64,000 nt of DNA, taken from assembly GCF_030815485.1 (NCBI RefSeq), contig NZ_JAUSWV010000002.1:6634001-6698000 (forward strand). Reading direction: 5' to 3'. Positions 60,929-64,000 of the stretch are shown piece by piece. This stretch comes from Streptomyces rishiriensis (GTDB lineage: Bacteria > Actinomycetota > Actinomycetes > Streptomycetales > Streptomycetaceae). Both the position numbers and the translations under genes were made by a program. Every line of letters begins with the position of its first letter. The first letter of the stretch is position 1. A model generated the notes under the pieces. It saw nothing but the letters and a program-made list of their open reading frames with translations, searched no databases and was not told where the DNA came from.

Positions 60929-61570
60929 ATGTCACCTCGCCGAAGCTACGACCAGTACTGTTCCGCCGCCCGCGCGCTCGACGCCGTCGGTGACCGCTGG
61001 ACCTTGCTGATCGTCCGGGAGCTGCTCGCCGGCCCGCGCCGTTACACGGACCTGCACGCCGATCTGCCGGGTGTGAGCACCGACGTGCTCGCCTCGCGGC
61101 TCAAGGACATGGAGCGGGACGGACTGACCACCCGGCGTCGGCTGCCCCCGCCGGGCGCGGCCTACGTGTACGAACTCACCGGACGTGGCAGGGAGTTGCT
61201 GCCCGTCCTGCAGGCACTCGGCAAGTGGGGTGAGGGTGAGCTCGGTGCGCGGCGGCCCACCGACGCCCTCCGCGCCCACTGGTTCGCGCTGCCGCTGCTG
61301 CGCGGGCTCGGCGACGAGGGGGCCGCGGGTACGGGGCTCGTCGAGGTCCGGCTCGACGAAGGGGTGTTCCACCTGGAGGTCGGCGCGCAGACCGGGCCGG
61401 TGTACGGCGACGGTCCCGCGCCGGGGGAGCCCGACGCACTCCTCGTCCTCGACACGGACACCTGCACGGCGGTCGCCCAGGGCGAGTTGGGTGTGCGCGA
61501 CGCGGTACGGACCGGCCGGATCGAGGTCGGCGGCGACGGCACCCTCGCCAAGGCGTTGCGGGAGGCGTGA
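60929..61570 (+). CDS. HxlR-type regulator with SCP2-like C-terminal domain
   Basis: This 213-residue protein has an N-terminal HxlR winged helix (YCSAARALDAVGDRWTLLIV, then RYTDLHADLPGVSTDVLASR). The C-terminal half (about 120-213) fits the SCP2-like lipid-binding fold, with VEVRLDEGVFHLEV and LVLDTDTCTAVAQGELGVRD and AVRTGRIEVGGD. A bound lipid or acyl ligand may control DNA binding. ATG 60929 was chosen over the upstream ATG 60866, which lies within the operators. It is divergent from alaA. Confidence 0.85.
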   Translation: MSPRRSYDQYCSAARALDAVGDRWTLLIVRELLAGPRRYTDLHADLPGVSTDVLASRLKDMERDGLTTRRRLPPPGAAYVYELTGRGRELLPVLQALGKWGEGELGARRPTDALRAHWFALPLLRGLGDEGAAGTGLVEVRLDEGVFHLEVGAQTGPVYGDGPAPGEPDALLVLDTDTCTAVAQGELGVRDAVRTGRIEVGGDGTLAKALREA

Positions 61571-61806
61571 GGACGGCGCGGGGAGGATGCGGGGGAGACG
61601 CGGGGGAGGGTCTGCGAGGGCGGCAAGGACGGCGGGGCGGCTGAGCGGCAGGAGGGCTGAGCGGCAAGGTCGCACGCGGCAGGACGGCTGAGCGGTCAGG
61701 TCACAGGGCGGGAGGGCAACGGCCGATCGGCAAGGCGGGCAGGGCGGCAGGGCGGCAGGGCCGAAAAGCGGCGTTGGCGGCAGGGTGGTGGCGCGGTGGG
61801 GACGGC
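61571..61806. other. Repeat-rich spacer
   Basis: After the HxlR-SCP2 gene the spacer contains diverged GGCTGAGCGGCAGG-type units on the + strand and ends in the terminator at 61807. I see no gene in it. Confidence 0.6.
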
Positions 61807-61840
61807 GGACGGCCTGCCGCGAGGTCGCGGCAGGCCGTCC
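61807..61840. terminator. Bidirectional terminator
   Basis: A perfect 15-bp stem, GGACGGCCTGCCGCG pairing with CGCGGCAGGCCGTCC around a 4-nt loop, lies between convergent genes. Confidence 0.85.
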
Positions 61841-61860
61841 GACGGTCCGTCAAGTGCCGG

Positions 61861-62691
61861 TCAGGCGCCCGGCGGCACGTGGCGTGGTCGTCCCGACCCC
61901 CGGGTCAGCGTGTATCCGCCGATCCCGGCGAGGGCGGCCAGCATCGCGCCGATCGCGGTCCACACCCAGCGGTCGGACCACCAGCCGGACGCCCAGCCGT
62001 CGTCCGGCTCGATGCTCGACAGCACGGCCGTGGCCGACGAGTCGTCGTCCTCCTCCGCCCGGGACGTGACCGCGATCCCCGGCACCAGCGGCTTCGCCAG
62101 CGAACCGTCGACGGCCGCGGCGCCCCCGATGTCCTTGGAGTCCACCCTCAGTTCCGTGCTCACCGGCAGGCCCAGGTCGGCCGCCTTCAGGTCGAGGGCC
62201 GTCAACCGGACGTAGTACGTGCCCGGCAGCGGGTCGTCCGCCCACGGCTCCGACCAGGCGCGGACCGTGCGCAGCACACAGGCCAGCTCGACCGAGGCGG
62301 TGCCCTGTGCGGCGGTGCGCGTCTGGGCGCCGTACTGGCAGGCCTGGCGGCGCCGCAGACCGTCGTACACGTCGACCTGCCAGGTCTGCGTGGTGTGGCT
62401 TTCGGGCAGCTTCACCGTCGCCCTGACGGTGGGGCGCTGCCCGGAGTCCGCCGGGAACGACCAGTAGAGGTAGTCGCCCGCCGATCCGCTCGCCGTCGCC
62501 GTCTGCCCCTGGTCGATCTCCGTCGCCGTACGGAAGGACGTGCCCGCCTCCGTCGGTGCGGAGCCGTCGTCGGACGGGCTCGCCGACGGGGTGGAGTCGG
62601 CCGCGGCCGGTGCGGCCGCCGGTCCGAGCGCCAGTCCCAGCACCGGTCCCAGCGCCAGCAGGGCGCCGGTCAACACACGTGAGATACGCAT
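61861..62691 (-). CDS. Secreted membrane-anchored protein, unknown function
   Basis: This 276-residue protein has a signal peptide (residues 1-31, LLALGPVLGLALGPAAAPAAA), a Ser/Pro-rich segment, and a beta-rich extracellular region (SGSAGDYLYWSFPADSGQRP, then WQVDVYDGLRRRQACQYG). A C-terminal transmembrane helix (VWTAIGAMLAALAGIGGYTL) with a short basic tail follows. The beta-rich part resembles domains of secreted actinobacterial proteins paired with von Willebrand A proteins. The start overlaps the VWA gene stop by one base (TGATG), so they are coupled and probably form one surface complex. Function is unknown. Confidence 0.8.
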   Translation of the reverse strand: MRISRVLTGALLALGPVLGLALGPAAAPAAADSTPSASPSDDGSAPTEAGTSFRTATEIDQGQTATASGSAGDYLYWSFPADSGQRPTVRATVKLPESHTTQTWQVDVYDGLRRRQACQYGAQTRTAAQGTASVELACVLRTVRAWSEPWADDPLPGTYYVRLTALDLKAADLGLPVSTELRVDSKDIGGAAAVDGSLAKPLVPGIAVTSRAEEDDDSSATAVLSSIEPDDGWASGWWSDRWVWTAIGAMLAALAGIGGYTLTRGSGRPRHVPPGA

Positions 62692-63953
62692 CAGTTGGTC
62701 CTCCAGACCGCGACCCGCCAGCGGGACACCCAGCCCCACAGCACACCCGCGAGGAAGCCGAACAGCACCAGGACACCCAGCAGCCACCAGCCGCGCCCGA
62801 GGCCGAAGGAGGCCACGTCGCTCGCCTGCGACGGACCGTCGACCACGTCCACGGTCAGCTCCAGCGGCATGCCCGGCGTGGTCTTCACGCCCGCGGCCGC
62901 CGAGTACGAGTTGGTCACCTGCACGCACACCGTCTCGGCGGGCGCCTCGTCCTCGTCGCTCTCGGCCTTCGGGTAGCGCAGACCGGTCGAGATGACGTCG
63001 GTACGGCCGTTGCCGGCCGCCTCGCCGCGCACGATCTCCCGGCCGTGCACCGTGACCGCGCGCAGCAGCACGCCGTAGTCGGGGTTCATGGTCCGGTCCG
63101 CCGACACGCTCACCGAGGCGCGCAGCTCCTGGCCCGGCTCGACGTCGACCTTGTACCAGCGCTCCTGGCCGAACTCCTCGCGGTCGGTGTACAGCCCGGA
63201 CTTCAGGGCCGGGGCCGCGGAGCAGGAGGCCGCGCCCTCGGTGGCGACCGGCGTCACCACGGGGTCGGCGGCCCGGTCGACCAACTGGTTGACCCGGTCG
63301 GTGAGTTCGTCGGTGTGCTCCACCGAGGTGTAGGTGCCGCCGGTCGCCTCGGCGATGCAGCTGAGCTGCTGCCGCATCTTGACGTTGGGCACCAGGCCGA
63401 GCGTGTCGATCGTCAGACCGATGCCCTTGGCCGCGATCTCACGGGCCACCTCGCACGGGTCGAGCGGAGCGCAGGTGTCCTCGCCGTCGCTGATCAGCAC
63501 GATCCGCTTGGAGCCGGTGCCGCCGTCGAGGTCGTCGGCCGCCTTCAGCAGAGCGGGGCCGATCGGCGTCCAGCCGGTCGGTGACAGGGTCGCCACCGCG
63601 GTCTTGGCCTCGGTCCGGTCCAGCGGGCCGACCGGGTAGAGCTGCGCGGTGTCCTTGCAGCCCGTTTTCTGGTCGTCGCCGGGGTAGTTGGCGCCCAGGG
63701 TGCGGATGCCCAGGAGAACGTTCTCCGGGGTCGCGTCCAGCACCTCGTTGAACGCCTGCTTGGCCGCGGCCATCCGCGTCCCGCCGTCCATGTCCTTCGT
63801 CCGCATGGAACCGCTGACGTCGAGGACCAGGTCGACCTTGGGCGCGGTGGCGGTGGTCTCGTCGGCGACCGCCCCGGCCGGGAAAGCGATCCCGGCCGTG
63901 AGCGCGGCGAGCAGGGCGCAGACGCCCGCCGCCAGCCGTTGTGTTCTGATCAT
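62691..63953 (-). CDS. Secreted von Willebrand factor A domain protein
   Basis: This is a 420-residue protein with a signal peptide (1-30). Its VWA domain spans about 38-225, with the metal site Asp45-x-Ser47-x-Ser49 (VLDVSGSM), a threonine in SPTGWTPIGPALL and an aspartate in VLISDGEDTC. An extracellular domain follows (LKSGLYTDREEFGQERWYKV). A C-terminal membrane helix (GWWLLGVLVLFGFLAGVLWG) anchors it. It probably binds a ligand through Mg. It is coupled to the downstream membrane-anchored protein, which lacks a VWA domain. The gene starts 47 bp from the window edge. Confidence 0.88.
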   Translation of the reverse strand: MIRTQRLAAGVCALLAALTAGIAFPAGAVADETTATAPKVDLVLDVSGSMRTKDMDGGTRMAAAKQAFNEVLDATPENVLLGIRTLGANYPGDDQKTGCKDTAQLYPVGPLDRTEAKTAVATLSPTGWTPIGPALLKAADDLDGGTGSKRIVLISDGEDTCAPLDPCEVAREIAAKGIGLTIDTLGLVPNVKMRQQLSCIAEATGGTYTSVEHTDELTDRVNQLVDRAADPVVTPVATEGAASCSAAPALKSGLYTDREEFGQERWYKVDVEPGQELRASVSVSADRTMNPDYGVLLRAVTVHGREIVRGEAAGNGRTDVISTGLRYPKAESDEDEAPAETVCVQVTNSYSAAAGVKTTPGMPLELTVDVVDGPSQASDVASFGLGRGWWLLGVLVLFGFLAGVLWGWVSRWRVAVWRTN

Positions 63954-64000
63954 CGGCGGATCCTATTGATCAGAGGCGCCCGGCCACAAAACGGCGGCGG

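Overview
The window reads as Streptomyces chromosome. It is very GC-rich with extreme third-position bias, has many GTG/TTG starts and 1-4 bp translational overlaps, and carries typical actinobacterial families (LAL-type LuxR, PucR, IclR, HxlR, FurA-KatG). No rRNA, tRNA, CRISPR array, transposase or integrase was seen. Everything is inferred from the sequence and remembered families; no database search was run.

Layout. 1-301: 5' part of an unrecognised protein. 486-9583: purine module I, with a divergent PucR regulator, the three subunits of a molybdenum xanthine dehydrogenase, an AzgA-type purine permease and an XdhC maturation factor. 9727-14144: SRPBCC protein, lipoprotein polysaccharide deacetylase and two secreted GH43 arabinan-type hydrolases. 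14455-17175: katG with its fur-family repressor. 17308-19943: a class V PLP enzyme and an SGNH hydrolase.

20128-30572: the most interesting block. It is a tightly coupled six-gene minus-strand operon (QueD-like quercetinase, alpha/beta hydrolase, cytosolic GH78 alpha-L-rhamnosidase, intradiol ring-cleavage dioxygenase, FAH-family hydrolase, FAD monooxygenase), a divergent IclR regulator and an MFS importer. A near-duplicate promoter element lies upstream of both the operon and the importer. I read this as a complete catabolic route for a flavonol rhamnoside.

30888-41738: AlkZ-like DNA glycosylase, trypsin-like protease, two LuxR-type regulators, two acyl-CoA ligases and a zinc-ribbon protein. 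41949-53457: glyoxylate and ureide module (purine module II), with gcl, glxR and hyi for glyoxylate assimilation, a two-gene cassette of unknown role, then uraD, uraH, uricase, 8-oxoguanine deaminase and a urate/xanthine permease. Module I makes urate from xanthine; module II oxidises urate, and gcl/hyi/glxR use the glyoxylate that allantoin breakdown yields. Allantoinase and allantoicase are not in the window. The gcl and hyi promoters share the same two-operator architecture.

53423-63953: an exonuclease pseudogene, AraC/SDR and HxlR/MFS divergent pairs, thioesterase, phosphoglycerate-mutase-type phosphatase, alaA with a divergent HxlR-SCP2 regulator, and a secreted VWA-domain pair. A recurring oddity is short tandem repeats, both between genes and as in-frame expansions in loops of otherwise conserved enzymes.
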